The position numbers and the translations under genes were made by a program. From Monoplex corrugatus (lineage: Eukaryota > Mollusca > Gastropoda > Littorinimorpha > Ranellidae), in the NCBI GenBank assembly GCA_030674185.1, contig JAPXFY010000013.1, positions 48,404,964 to 48,468,963 of the forward strand: a DNA stretch of 64,000 nt. The letters run 5' to 3'. Position 1 is the first letter of the stretch. Every line of letters starts with the position of its first letter. Shown here piece after piece: positions 10,238-20,604 of this stretch. Under the pieces are notes generated by a model, which made no database searches, was not told the DNA's origin, and worked only from the letters and a program-made list of their open reading frames with translations.

Positions 10238-12021
10238 GGGGGCAGGGTGTAACGGCCCCGGTCCCTGTTGAGCGGGGGGTTGGTGGCTGCGATGTAGATG
10301 GCCTCCTTGACTCCTCGCTGGAACCACTTATTTTCTCTGTCCAGGATGTTGACATTGTCCGCACTGAATTGATGTTTTTCGGCGTGTAGGTGAGCTCCTA
10401 CTGGAGAAGAGTCCCTCTTGTGTTCTGTTAGTCTCTTCTGAAGGGGGCGTTCAGTTTCACCGACATAATGTTGGTAACAGTCCTGGCAGTCTATTCTGTA
10501 TATAATGCCAGCTTTGTCGAGTTTGCTGGTTTTGTCCTTGGGGGTGACCAGCTGGCTGCGTATGGTGTTGGAAGGTTTGGAATGTACAGCCACCCCCAGT
10601 TTTCTGATCTTTCTGGACAGAGCGTCACTCACACCTCCTACGTATGGGATGGTGATGTGTCCCTTGCGCTGGTGTTGTTTCACTGGCTGTTGGGATGCGG
10701 TGTTGGATTTCCTGCCTCCCGGGCTGTTCCAGGCCCACTTTTTGTAGCCCGAGATGGTGAGCACTTTTTTCAGGTGGTTTGTCTCCTTGTCTTTTGCCTC
10801 TTGGGTACTGCATATGGTGTTAGCTCTGTGGGTAAGGGTTCGAATCACTCCCAGTTTGTGTTCAAGGGGCTGGTGGCTGTCGAACTGTAAATATTGGTCC
10901 GTATGAGTTGGTTTACGGTAGACCGAGAAGGATAGAATGCCATCAGTTCTGGTGATGAGGGTGTCCAGCATGGCTATGGAGTTGTTCTGTTCCACTTCCC
11001 TCGTGAATTTGATGGCTGGGTGTTGGTTGTTCAGATGTTCTGTGAACTGTTCGACCAGTTGCTGGGGGAGGATAGTCATGGTGTCGTCTACGTAGCGCCC
11101 CCAGTATCGTGGTGGGGAGTGGAAAGAAGCCAATGCTTTCTCTTCAAAATCCTCCATGAACAGGTTGGCTACTATTGGGCTTACTGGGGAGCCCATGGCT
11201 GCTCCTTCTTTTTGTTGGTAGAATTCACCTTGGAAGGTGAAGTAGGTGGTGGTGAGGCAGCAGGACAAGAGTTCACATACGTCGTCCACTGTGAGAGATG
11301 TACGTTGGTGGAGGGTTTGGTCGTTTTGTAACCTTCGGCGTATGATCTCTATGCTTTCTTTCACTGGTACGCTGGTAAATAGGGCAGAGACATCATATGA
11401 CACAAGGAGTTCATCATGAGCGAGGGTGTAGTTACTCAGTTTTTCCACTAGGTCAGCACTGTTGTGGATGTGATGATCTGTGTGTCCTACGAGAGGTGAT
11501 AGGATGTCCGCCACAAATCTAGCCGTCTCATACATGATGGAACCTCTGGATGCGACTATGGGACGGAGGGGGACTTCTTTCTTGTGGACTTTGGGTAGAC
11601 CATAGAACTTGGGGACGTCGGACACAGTTGGGTATAATTTCCTGTACTGTTCTAATGACAGGCGGTCCGTCTCTTTCAGGCGTTTCAGTGTGTCTTTCAG
11701 TTTGTTGGAAAACTTGGAAGTAGGATCTTTCTTGAGGCGTTCATATGTTGTAGTATCTTCCAGAAGTTTGCTTGCCTTCTCATAGTACATGGGTCTAGGC
11801 ATGATGACTGTGGCACGACCTTTGTCAGCTGGTAGGATCATCGTGGCGTGTTCGTTCTTTAAATCCGCCAGAGCCCGTCTTTGGTCCGGTGTTAAGTTGG
11901 ATTTCGGTAGTTTGGCCTGTTTCATGATTCTGACACAGTCTGATCTTAAGTGTGTGGCTTCTTCTGAATTAGGGCCAATATACCTGCAAGCTGTTTCAAT
12001 GCTTGTGATGAGGTGTACCAT
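10177..12021 (-). CDS. Penelope-like reverse transcriptase / GIY-YIG endonuclease, 614 aa
   Basis: An open frame without internal stops. Visible landmarks: LPADKGR (63-69), VPKFYGLPKVHK (136-147) and PLRPIVASRGS (151-161) of the N-terminal RT region; LVSYDVSALFTSVPV (206-220) with the first catalytic Asp at 210; AAMGSPVSP (274-282); YVDDT (310-314) with the catalytic Asp pair; YRKPTHTDQYL (368-378). The C-terminal GIY-YIG nuclease shows GIIYRIDC (505-512), YVGET (519-523), an Arg around 530, His534, the conserved Glu573 and Asn581. The enzyme would copy its RNA into DNA at a nicked target. Family members usually have a longer N-terminus; here the frame starts inside the inverted repeat, with an in-frame TGA ten codons upstream, so the copy looks 5' truncated although both catalytic domains look intact. 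Long plus-strand frames over this gene are antisense shadows. Confidence 0.93.
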   Translation of the reverse strand: MVHLITSIETACRYIGPNSEEATHLRSDCVRIMKQAKLPKSNLTPDQRRALADLKNEHATMILPADKGRATVIMPRPMYYEKASKLLEDTTTYERLKKDPTSKFSNKLKDTLKRLKETDRLSLEQYRKLYPTVSDVPKFYGLPKVHKKEVPLRPIVASRGSIMYETARFVADILSPLVGHTDHHIHNSADLVEKLSNYTLAHDELLVSYDVSALFTSVPVKESIEIIRRRLQNDQTLHQRTSLTVDDVCELLSCCLTTTYFTFQGEFYQQKEGAAMGSPVSPIVANLFMEDFEEKALASFHSPPRYWGRYVDDTMTILPQQLVEQFTEHLNNQHPAIKFTREVEQNNSIAMLDTLITRTDGILSFSVYRKPTHTDQYLQFDSHQPLEHKLGVIRTLTHRANTICSTQEAKDKETNHLKKVLTISGYKKWAWNSPGGRKSNTASQQPVKQHQRKGHITIPYVGGVSDALSRKIRKLGVAVHSKPSNTIRSQLVTPKDKTSKLDKAGIIYRIDCQDCYQHYVGETERPLQKRLTEHKRDSSPVGAHLHAEKHQFSADNVNILDRENKWFQRGVKEAIYIAATNPPLNRDRGRYTLPPVYHSLIRSRELGSSHVREI

Positions 12022-12203
12022 TCTCTGATTCGATCTCGTGAACTGGGTTCATCCCATGTTCGCGAGATCTGAGTAGAGATTCACGCAGACAGCATTAGAG
12101 CGCTGACGAAGATGGCGAGAACGCCATCGAAAGCTACGGAACTGTGAGTAGCGATTTTTACACTGTTGGGAGACCTTGTTCTTCAAAATTGGTAGCATTA
12201 TGT
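12012..12203 (+). repeat. Terminal inverted repeat of the Penelope-like element (5' side)
   Basis: Near-perfect reverse complement of 10047-10237. It carries the end of the coding region and the hammerhead-like core on the plus strand, antisense to the RT. It joins the truncated RT frame directly, as expected for an inversion formed during integration or a template switch. Confidence 0.95.
12103..12152 (+). ncRNA. Hammerhead-ribozyme-like core (inverted copy)
   Basis: CTGACGA at 12103-12109, hairpin 12111-12128 with AGAA loop, GAAA at 12129-12132, then a GCTAC/GTAGC hairpin ending at 12152. It has the same core as the 3' copy. Confidence 0.5.
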
Positions 12204-12220
12204 CTACCCCCCAACTGTTG

Positions 12221-12396
12221 AAACAAACACCAGAAACAAAAATCAGGAGAAAAAGACTGAAACTTCCCTGCTGCTCTGTCCAAGAATGAGTTATCCCATG
12301 ATAGGAACATGAAGAATTCTTACAAAGCATAAGCAAAACTTATTCCTTTTCTCACACTGGACGGAGCAGCAGGGAAGTTTCAGTCTTTTTCTCCTA
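12221..12396. mobile_element. Foldback element, right part (interrupted copy)
   Basis: Continues the element broken at 10048: AGGAGAAAAAGACTG, AAACTTCCCTGCTGCTC, a short loop, then the inverted arm AGCAGCAGGGAAGTTTCAG and CTTTTTCTCCT. Confidence 0.85.
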
Positions 12397-12409
12397 GGTT
12401 TTAGAGTGG

Positions 12410-12603
12410 TTAACCTTTTGACTCCTGCATAATATCCACCAACTGCAAAAACTTCACCCTTTGACTCCCTCACCCTACCCACCAGTTTTGTGCATGAAGC
12501 TGGTGGATAGTGTGAGGGAATCAAAGGATGAAGTTTTTGCCTTGCTAGCATTGTTGACAACGCAGCACACTGGTGGGCAAGGGTATGGGAGTTAAAAGGT
12601 TAA
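12410..12603. mobile_element. TTAA-flanked piggyBac-type MITE (copy 2)
   Basis: Ends TTAACCTTTTGACTCC and GGGAGTTAAAAGGTTAA. The inner palindrome is centred on CCACCAGTTTTGTGCATGAAG. More diverged than other copies. Confidence 0.8.
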
Positions 12604-13004
12604 ATCAACGCACTTGCTGGGGATGCCAGCAATTTGGGTCCAAATAAACCAGATCAGACAGGAATTTTCTTCATCTTTGACTATGTCTTAAATGGTAGCC
12701 TAAGTGTTAGTCTTTCGGATGAGATGATAAATTTTTCTTCCTCTCTGACTGTGTCTTAAATGGTAAGTGTTAGTCTATGTTTGCGGCATACATTCAGTGT
12801 TTGCTGAGGATCCCACAGTAACGAAAGGAGCCGCCCATGGCAAAATTCACAGGTGGACAAAAATATCTGCATACAGAAAATGAGGGGAAGAAAAATATGG
12901 TGGTGCACTACGGCAATATGCTCTCCCTTGGGACAGCGGTCTGAATTTCGCACAGTAAATCCCTCCTTAGAGGGTGGAAGATGTTCTTGCAATGGCAGGG
13001 GATA
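12604..13004. other. Probable dispersed-repeat sequence, unclassified
   Basis: GAGGATCCCACAGTAACG, TGGTGCACTACGGCAATATG and GCGGTCTGAATTTCGCACAG resemble bodies of tRNA-derived SINEs of the kind seen elsewhere here, but no second copy in the window confirms it. No gene seen. Confidence 0.35.
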
Positions 13005-13073
13005 GATTCTTGTGGAGAGCCATGATCACGGACACCATGCGGAGGGACACATGATGATGATGATGACGATGAC

Positions 13074-13132
<59 letters not shown>
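13005..13132 (+). mobile_element. RTE-like LINE 3' tail expanded into (ATG)n
   Basis: The ~45 bp before the trimers match the LINE 3' end (GAGAGCCATGATCACGGAC, CATGCGGAGGGACACATGATG). The normally short TGA tail has grown to about 27 ATG trimers with two ACG variants. Translations as poly-Met, poly-His or poly-Ile are artefacts. Confidence 0.85.
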
Positions 13133-13133
<1 letters not shown>

Positions 13134-13278
13134 ATCCCTCCTTGCCCCAGATAACCTTATCCCTTTGCAACATCTCACGACACAGGTGGAAGGAAACAGT
13201 AAAGTAAAAAGCAAACTAATCCAATGTGACACAAAAATAAATAAACCCAAAATAAACAAACCAAACTAATTAAACAAA

Positions 13279-13599
13279 TTAATCATTTGACTCATGCACC
13301 CTGTCCATCAGCACCCTGCATTGTCCACAGTTTCAGTTTCAATTTCAATTTCTGAAACTGAAACTGCTGACAATGCAGAATGTTGATGGACAGGGTACTG
13401 GAGTCAAATGATTCATTTATCTAATCAGTTGGGTTTATTTATTTTTCATTGTCAACAATGCTAGCAAAGCAAAAACTTAACCTTTTGATTCCCTCATCCT
13501 ATCCACCAGCTTCCTGCAGGAAGCTGGTGGATAGAATGAGGGAGCCAAAGGGTTAAGTTTTTGCAGTTGGGGGATAGGGTGTGGGGGTCAAAGGGTTAA
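13279..13599. mobile_element. Composite of two TTAA-type MITE copies
   Basis: The left part (13279-13414) is a palindrome with ends AATCATTTGACTC/GAGTCAAATGATT and a GAAACTGAAACTGC loop. The right part (13448-13599) carries the family core in the opposite orientation, with GCTAGCAAAGCAAAAACTTAACC first, the inner CCACCAGCTTCCTGCAGGAAG palindrome, and GTCAAAGGGTTAA at the end. Confidence 0.7.
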
Positions 13600-13686
13600 A
13601 ACATGATAAATGAAGAAATCAATTATTTACGTGGAACAGACCATCATGTGCGCAGTAAGTTACATACATATCATTGCTCGATGTTG

Positions 13687-13812
13687 TACTCACACACAAG
13701 GGTGGAAGACGTGCACTTATACCATTACTCAGTTTTGATCTCACTCAGAAGGGTGGAAAATGTGTACTTATATCACTACACAGCTGGTACTCACACACAA
13801 GGGTGGAAGATC
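13687..13812. repeat. ~50-bp tandem duplication spanning an MFSD12 splice donor
   Basis: [24 protein letters not shown] segments recur with GGGTGG at 13700, 13751 and 13801, offsets of 51 and 50 bp. The rightmost copy overlaps the end of the MFSD12 exon and its donor. The leftmost copy reproduces the same donor sequence GTGAGTAC on the minus strand. Confidence 0.8.
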
Positions 13813-13889
13813 TGTATTATCTCCACAGCAGCTCCATTCGCCAATTTGTCTGTAAAACTCATGGACCCATACACAAAGGCACCGGACCC
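13795..13889 (-). CDS. MFSD12: MFSD12-like transporter, exon encoding [10 protein letters not shown] segment
   Basis: Minus-strand acceptor ...CTCCAG at 13890-13895 precedes GGGTCCGG, and the donor GTGAGT follows at 13789-13794. The exon is 95 nt: 31 residues ([19 protein letters not shown]...IFHPC) plus two bases. [15 protein letters not shown] and HPC are signature residues of MFSD12 transporters in the late transmembrane region. It starts in phase 0 and continues the ADLIGDYT exon at 16673. If the donor were missed, translation would stop two codons later, so a further exon is expected; I did not find it, and it may lie left of the window. Confidence 0.85.
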
Positions 13890-13975
13890 CTGGAGTGCAA
13901 AAAAACCCACACAAACAACTGAACATTCGAGCAGCAGATTTAAATTCTTATCAAAATGGATAATGTTTAATACGT

Positions 13976-13977
<2 letters not shown>

Positions 13978-14027
<50 letters not shown>

Positions 14028-16655
14028 CACCACACATACAACACCACATATACAACACCACACACACACACACACACACACACAACACACAACACCACAC
14101 ACACAGCACAACACACACTACACACAACACATACACGACAAACACAACACCACACACACAACACCACACACACAACACCACAAACACAACACCACAAACA
14201 CAACACAACAAACACAACACAACAAACACACCCCACAAACACATCCACACACACACAACACTATACATACAAGACCATATAGGCCTACACAACACAACAA
14301 ACATACACCACACACACAACACCACAAACACAACACCATGAACACAACACCACACACACACAACACAACAAACACACCACAAACACAACACAACAAACAC
14401 ACACCACAAACACAACCACACACACAAACACACAACACTATACATACAAGACCATATAGGCCCACACAACACAACAAACATACACCACACACACAACACC
14501 ACACAACAAACACCACACACACACAACACAACAAACATACACCACACACACAACACCACACACACAACAAACACAACCACACACAACAAACACAACCACA
14601 CACACACAACACAACAAACATACACCACACACACAACACCACACACACAACAAACACAACCACACACAACAAACACAACCACACACACACAACACAACAA
14701 TGATACACCACACAACACAACACCACACACACAACAAACACAACCACACACACACAACACAACAAACATACCACAAACACAACACCACACACAACACAAC
14801 AAACACACATCACAAACTCAACACCATACACAACACAACAAACATACACCACACACACAACACCACAAACAAAACACCACACACACAACAAACACAACCA
14901 CACACACACAACACAACAAACACACCACAAACACAACACCACACACAACACAACAAACACACACCACAACAAACACAACCACACACACACACAACACTAT
15001 ACATACAAGACCATATAGACCTACACAACACAACAAACATACACCACACACACAACACCACACACACAACACCACTAAACACAACACCACACACACAAAC
15101 CAAACAAACCACACACCACACAACACAACAAACACCACACCACACACACAACACAACAAAACACACCACACAACACAACACAACAAACACACACCACAAA
15201 CACAACCACACACACACAACACACACAACACATACAACAAGACCATAATGCCACACAACACAACAAACATACACCACACCACACAACACCACAAACACAA
15301 CACACACAACAAAACACACACAACACACAACAAACACAACAAACAACACCACACACACAACACCAACACACACAACAAACAACCACACACAACAAACACA
15401 ACCACACACACACAACACAACAAACATGCAACCACAAACACAACACCACACACAAAAACAACAAACACACACCACAAACCAACACCATACACAACACAAA
15501 CAAACACCACACACACAACACCACAAACACAACACCACAACACAACACAACACAACACACACACACACACCACAACAAACACACCACAAACACAACACCA
15601 CACACACAACACAACACAACACACACCACAAACACAACACCACAACACACAAACACAACACACAAACACAACACACACAACACAACACACCACAACAAAC
15701 ACACCACAAACACAACACCACACACAACACAACAAAACACACACCACAAACACAACCACACACACACACACACACACCACACATACAGACCATAAGGCCT
15801 ACACAACACAACAAACACACACCACAAACACAACCACACACACACCATCACAACAAACACACACCACACACACAACAACCACAACACAACACACACAACC
15901 ACACACACACACACACACCACACAACACTTTACATACAAGACCATATAGGCCTACACAACACAACAAACACACACCACACACACAACCAAACACACACAC
16001 ACACACACACCAACACTTTATATACAAGACCATATAGGCCTACACAACACAACAAACATACACCACACACACAACCAAACACACACACACACACACAACA
16101 CTATACATACAAGACCATATAGGCCTACACAACACAACAAACACACACCACACACACAACCAAACACACACACACACACACACAACACTTTACATACAAG
16201 ACCATATAGGCCTACACAACACAACAAACACACACCACACACACAACCAAACACACACACACACACACACACAACACTATACATACAAGACCATATAGGC
16301 CTACACAACACAACAAACACACACCACACACACACACACACAACACTATACATACAAGACCATATAGGCCTACACAACACAACAAAACACACACCACACA
16401 CACAACCAAACACACACACACACACACAACACTATACATACAAGACCATATAGGCCTACACAACACAACAAACATACACCACACACACAACCACACACCA
16501 CACACAACACAACAAACAAACACAACCACACACAACACTATACATACAAGACCATATAGGCCTACACAACACAACAAACACACACCACAAACACACACCA
16601 CAAACACACACACACACACACACAACACTATACATACAAGACCATATAGGCCTAC
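13978..16655. repeat. ~2.7-kb AC/GT-rich array with an ~85-bp higher-order unit, filling an MFSD12 intron
   Basis: The plus strand is almost only A and C (CA, CCACA, AACAC). At least a dozen times the motif ACTATACATACAAGACC + ATATAGGCCTACACAAC recurs, most regularly at 15930-16655 with spacing of about 70-100 bp. On the minus (gene) strand this is GT-rich RNA starting about 18 nt past the donor of the 16673-16846 exon. All long CVC/HTH frames here are low-complexity artefacts. Confidence 0.95.
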
Positions 16656-16672
16656 ACAACACGGAAGCATAC

Positions 16673-16846
16673 TGTATAGTCTCCAATCAGATCAGCCACG
16701 AAAGAAAGGGAGGTAACAAGCATAAGGGCACCAGCCATTCCAATCATGACAACCGCAACGTAGACCATCCAGATTTTACCGGCACCAATGAAATAGACAA
16801 ATGTCGATGCAGATATCGCCATCACCACTCCCATCAAATATGTCAG
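16673..16846 (-). CDS. MFSD12: MFSD12-like transporter, exon encoding two membrane helices
   Basis: 174 nt, 58 residues, phase 0 at both ends. It is preceded on the minus strand by the pyrimidine-rich acceptor CTGTTTCTGTTTCAG and followed by the donor GTATGC. The peptide starts LTYLMGVVMAIS and ends VTSLSFVADLIGDYT; VTSL..(T/V)ADLIG is a strong MFSD12 family landmark just before the [10 protein letters not shown] exon. Two hydrophobic segments (about residues 1-20 and 28-50) fit transmembrane helices of a 12-helix carrier. The donor is only about 18 bp from the GT-rich array. Confidence 0.92.
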
Positions 16847-16849
16847 CTG

Positions 16850-17214
16850 AAACAGAAACAGACAAAAAATATTCAACTTAAAAACTTTTTTCATTGATTG
16901 ATTGATTTGGTTCAGTTTTTACGTCAACACCCACCTCAGGTGACATGGCTGATGGGGGATAATTCCAGGGAAGTGGCGGAAGGGGGACTTATCTAATATT
17001 ATACTGACACCATGACTAATCTAATCTTATACTGACACCACCAGAACAATAATGATGTTGAGATGGAACAGTCAGAAGGCCAGTTTTAATGTAGCGCACC
17101 CCGGGATTCGATCCCAAAACCATAAGCAAACTTTTTTTTTAAAAAGTGATGGAATGAATAAATAGATCAAAAGGTAAACAAACTAGAACAATTGCTAAGT
17201 GTGCGCACACAGCA
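16850..17214. other. Intronic sequence with a tRNA-like minus-strand segment
   Basis: At about 17098-17125 the minus strand reads GGGATCGAATCCCGGGG, a box-B-like sequence. AAGGCCAGTTTTAATG just upstream is like the S3 SINE body. No exon. Confidence 0.4.
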
Positions 17215-17415
17215 GAATCTATTCCACCTCATGGACACATCACTAGAGGCGCTGCTCAATTTCTGGACCAACATCACATGTGTTTGTATCTCTCAGACCT
17301 GGTTATGAAAGTAAGAACGGAGTACAGCCCTTTAACTGAAGTCTCAATCCAAACTAAACACCTCAGTATCACCACTATCAACCCCATACTCATACATCAT
17401 CACGGCAGTATACGT
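17215..17415 (+). mobile_element. SINE-like repeat, family S4 (5'-truncated)
   Basis: Shares in order CTCATGGACACATCACT, CAATTTCTGGACCAAC, GTTTGTATCTCTCAGACC, AGTACAGCCC and GTCTCAATCCAAA with copies at 18456-18850 and 39185-39560. It ends where the LINE at 17416 begins. Confidence 0.75.
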
Positions 17416-18230
17416 AAAGGTTGGAGGGAAAATGATAAACAACATTCGATATGCAGATGACACCGTGCTAATTGCAGAAAGTGAAAGAGACCTACAAAAC
17501 CTTGTGAATATACTAGAAATAGAAAGCAAGGGTAAGGGGCTGGAACTAAACAGCAGGAAGACTGAAGTCATGGTGATCAGTAAAAAACATGAAATCCCCT
17601 CATGCAAAATAACAGCAAATAGCACAACCTTGACACAGGTTGATAAATTCAAATACCTGGGAACGATCATTTCATCAGACGGCAGATGCACATCAGAAAT
17701 AGCCGGCAGAATTGGCCAAGCCAAAACAGCATTCAAGAAGATGACAAGCATTCTTACCAACAAATGCCGATCAATTAACATCAGGAAGAGAGTTCTTGAA
17801 TGTTATATAGAACCAATACTGTTGTACGGATGCGAGGCGTGGACAGTCAACAAAGCCAGAACAAGATTGAGGCAGCCGAGATGTGGTTTCTAAGAAGAAT
17901 GTTGAGAGTTCCATGGACAGCAAAGAAAACAAACGAGACAGTCTTGATGGAGGCAGACACAAGTAGATCACTCATAAGGAAGATTTGGAAAAGACAGGCA
18001 ACATTTATAGGCCATTTTATGAGGAAGGGGGATTTGGAGCACCTGGTCACTACGGGAAAGCTGGAGGGAAAGAGAGCACCGGGTAGACCCAGGGAGAAAA
18101 TGCTGGACGGACTTGCAGAGTGGCTGGGGACGAGGAGGGTGGGGGAGACGCTAGGGGCAACGAGAGATAGAGAGATTGAAGTCCATGATCGCCAACGCCA
18201 TGCGGCAGGGCACCTGATGATGATGATGAG
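17416..18230 (+). mobile_element. RTE-like LINE, 5'-truncated copy
   Basis: Begins AAAGGTTGGAGGGAAAATG exactly as inside the longer copy at 27500 and runs to the TGATGATGATGA tail. The RT YADD motif lies at 17450-17461. Downstream frame segments include KTEVMVISKK, FKYLGTIISSDG, LLYGCEAWTV, AAEMWFLRRMLRVPWT and ATFIGHFMRKG. A 4-bp deletion near 17852 relative to the longer copy breaks the frame, so it is dead. Very high identity to the longer copy implies recent activity. Confidence 0.93.
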
Positions 18231-18455
18231 TATACGCACATCCCCCGATTCTTTCGCTCTGTGTGATTTGATCTTGTGGGTTTTTAAGTTTTGGGTTTCT
18301 TTGGCTCTGCATGACCTGATCTCATAGTTTTGATTTCTGAGCTTCTTCTGCTACTTCAGTTCCTGAGATAAATTCATGACAAGCTCTTTGGTGTTGGTAG
18401 TTCATGAAAGCTGTTATTAGAGGAGTGTTATTAGAGGAGTGTTATTAGAGGAGTT

Positions 18456-18850
18456 GACATGTGGTGATGCAATGGACTGGTGATTGGGAGTTTGAACCCC
18501 CATCAATTAAAAAAATTATTGTCAGGGTTTTTCTTTTGTTTTGTTTTTTGTTTTTGCTTTTGTCGTTGTTTTTCCCCCCTGACTGGGTTATTCCCAGAGT
18601 TATGGTCTCATTCAAAAGATTGGGACCACATAGTCAAGTCTCATCATCCACTTCATGGACACGTCATTGAGTATGTTGTTCAAACTTCCTGACCAACACT
18701 GCAGGTGTCTGTATCTCTCGGGTCTGATTAACGTCAAGTTATATTTAAAGGGTAAACACATAATACAGCCTTGTCATGCAGTCTCAATCCAAAATGGAAC
18801 TCCATAGCCTCATTACTATCATCCCTATTCTCATCACTAAATCATTGTAA
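18456..18850 (+). mobile_element. SINE-like repeat, family S4
   Basis: A head with GTGGTGATGCAATGGACTGG and a degenerate box B is followed by the shared S4 body. Compared with 39185-39560 it has a T-rich insertion at about 18528-18575. Confidence 0.75.
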
Positions 18851-19012
18851 ACAACTGTCCCATGCAGGACAAAAACAAGCACAGAACAGCCGCTCCTGTT
18901 GGGTCATCAGATCTAAACAAAGGCCCAACTATACCACCTGCCGCGGGTAGGGGTGGTGTGTGCCAAAGGCAACTACCTGCCCAGCACTGGCAAGCGTTTG
19001 GAAGAGCAAGTT

Positions 19013-19405
19013 CGGTTATGTGTATGTTATGTCATGTCATGTCATGTCATGTCATGTCATGTTATGTTATGTTATGTTATGTTATGTTATGCTGTGCTGT
19101 GCTGTGCTGTGCTGTGCTGTGCTGTGCTGTGCTGTGCTGTGCTGTGTTGTGTTGTGTTGTGTTGTGTTGTGTTACGTTATGTTACGCTATGTTACGTTAT
19201 CTTATGTAATGTAATGTATGTATTAATGTAATGTATTAACGTAATGTAATGTATGTATTAATGTAATGTATGTATGTATGTAGGTAGGTAGATATATAGG
19301 TATGTAGGTATGTATGTAGGTATCTTAGCTAGCTAGCTAGCTGTCTATCTAATTATCTCTCTACTCTCTCTCCATCTCTCTATCTCTATATTTACTATCT
19401 GTCTA

Positions 19406-19442
<37 letters not shown>
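19013..19442. repeat. Block-structured pentanucleotide repeat, then tetranucleotide repeats
   Basis: Consecutive homogeneous blocks of (TATGT), (CATGT), (TATGT), (GCTGT)~13 and (GTTGT)~5, all in the same 5-base phase, then decayed ATGTA units, GTAG/GTAT tetramers, AGCT x4 and (CTGT)~10. It lies in the intron left of the 19517 exon. Confidence 0.95.
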
Positions 19443-19516
19443 TTATCATGTAAAGTATAAAATATTCCAATTCTTAGTCTAAACTACAAAAGTAAAAATA
19501 CAAAACCAGGACCTAC

Positions 19517-19609
19517 CACTCGACCCAGTCGTTTGTTCATAATCTTTAGCACCGTGCATGTTATAAAACTGCTGGCGAAACACACCAAGGGGACATTGGC
19601 AATCGTCAC
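19517..19609 (-). CDS. MFSD12: MFSD12-like transporter, 31-residue exon
   Basis: 93 nt, phase 0 at both ends, acceptor GTGCAG and donor GTAGGT on the minus strand. The peptide runs VTIANVPLVCFASSF...VLKIMNKRLGRV. The family pattern here is (T)IA.(I)PLV...SSF...K.(I/M)NK..GR, a helix followed by a cytoplasmic loop with basic residues. It joins LDK of the 20605 exon to LTYL of the 16673 exon with no gap. Confidence 0.9.
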
Positions 19610-20169
19610 CTGCACGTCAAGAAATAGCCATTCATTCTACACCCACAAATGCAAATTATAATAATTCAAGCTCGTTAGCTTTCAACAACACTTCAACATC
19701 ATGATAATTAATTTTTTACTTTAGCATTCAGCAAAATCTTGAAGCTCTCCACAAAAAAATCTGAAAAAAGGAGCAATGAGAATTCAAGCTGTTAAGCAAA
19801 CTGACCAAAGTCCACTATGTTGTTGCACAGTATGCATCTTCAACGGGTATGCATGCAGGATGATTTCATGTTTCCAGCCATCACTGGACACTGACATGAG
19901 TTACATAATTTTCAACATTCGTGTGCCTTCTGGCTGCGCACGCTAAAGATCCCACGGCAGTTGAAACTTGTGAAGAGCAAAGCATTGCCCGTCCGCCTTG
20001 GTATAAAACGTTGGAGAGGTAGGTTGATTTCCCAGGTCCCACCCTTCAAGACCAATCAGCCTTCTTGCCTCTCTGAAGTTTTGGTTAAAAAAAAGTGAAT
20101 AAGGACATGATTTTGAAGCAAGGGAGAGAGGATAGGCGCCGCCCTCGTTGTGTTGGCCCCTGGAAAAGT

Positions 20170-20400
20170 TGAGGTCTCTGCCATCTCACTCCCCTATGAC
20201 CCTAGGGTTATGGAACTATCTAGGTAAGGCCTCAGGACCTGGTCAGCTTGTGGGTTTATGTGCAGGGTTAAGGTTTGTGCCGTGATCATTCTGAATCTTC
20301 TCCACCACGTGGCACCTGAGGAATTAGTGCATATGGAATTCATTCCCAACGCAGAGACATCATCTTGAGAAGCTGAAATTGAAATTGAAATAACATTCAT
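20170..20400 (+). mobile_element. SINE body, family S2
   Basis: CCTCAGGACCTGGTCAG, GTGGGTTTATGTGCAGG, CACGTGGCACCTGAGG, TTAGTGCATATGGAATTC, ACATCATCTTGAGAAGC and a GAAATTGAAATTGAAA tail match the copy at 38486-38717 in order. The tRNA head is not recognisable here. Confidence 0.8.
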
Positions 20401-20523
20401 CTTTGATATTCCACACGATATACAGACAAATGGTGTTTTAGGTTATGGTAGGTTTTGCACATATGTTGAGCCAGAAAATTGGGAAAAAATTCTTTATTCT
20501 TTATCTTCCAGGTGGACATGTCA

Positions 20524-20593
20524 TGGGAACTCGAACCCAGGATCTTCAGATTATAAGTCCAACATTTACTCAAAAGATCGCTGCAATTAAAGC
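20524..20593 (-). ncRNA. tRNA-like sequence, probable SINE head
   Basis: The minus strand reads GTTGGACTTATAATCTGAAG (a possible anticodon arm) followed by GATCCTGGGTTCGAGTTCC (box-B-like). The T stem is poor. It lies about 12 bp from an MFSD12 splice donor. Probably a SINE relic. Confidence 0.35.
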
Positions 20594-20604
20594 AACTAAC
20601 TCAC

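Larger units (their letters stand above)
10049..12220 (-). mobile_element. Penelope-like retroelement with inverted ends and 12-bp target duplication
   Basis: The insertion is flanked by the exact 12-mer AAACAAACACCA at 10037-10048 and 12221-12232. Removing the insert and one 12-mer restores the foldback repeat known from 32325-32725, which proves a real insertion event. Inside are ~190-bp inverted terminal repeats and one long minus-strand frame encoding reverse transcriptase and a GIY-YIG nuclease. The coding region looks 5' truncated, and the inverted copy is joined at the truncation point at 12012. Confidence 0.93.

Noticed and set aside
10468..11331. Plus-strand frames of 80-140 residues
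   Set aside because: They lie antisense to the intact Penelope-like gene and lack any family pattern.
13967..16686. Many 100-340-residue frames rich in Cys/Val or His/Thr
   Set aside because: They are translations of AC/GT repeats in several frames at once, with no complex sequence. Only the MFSD12 exons at each end are real.
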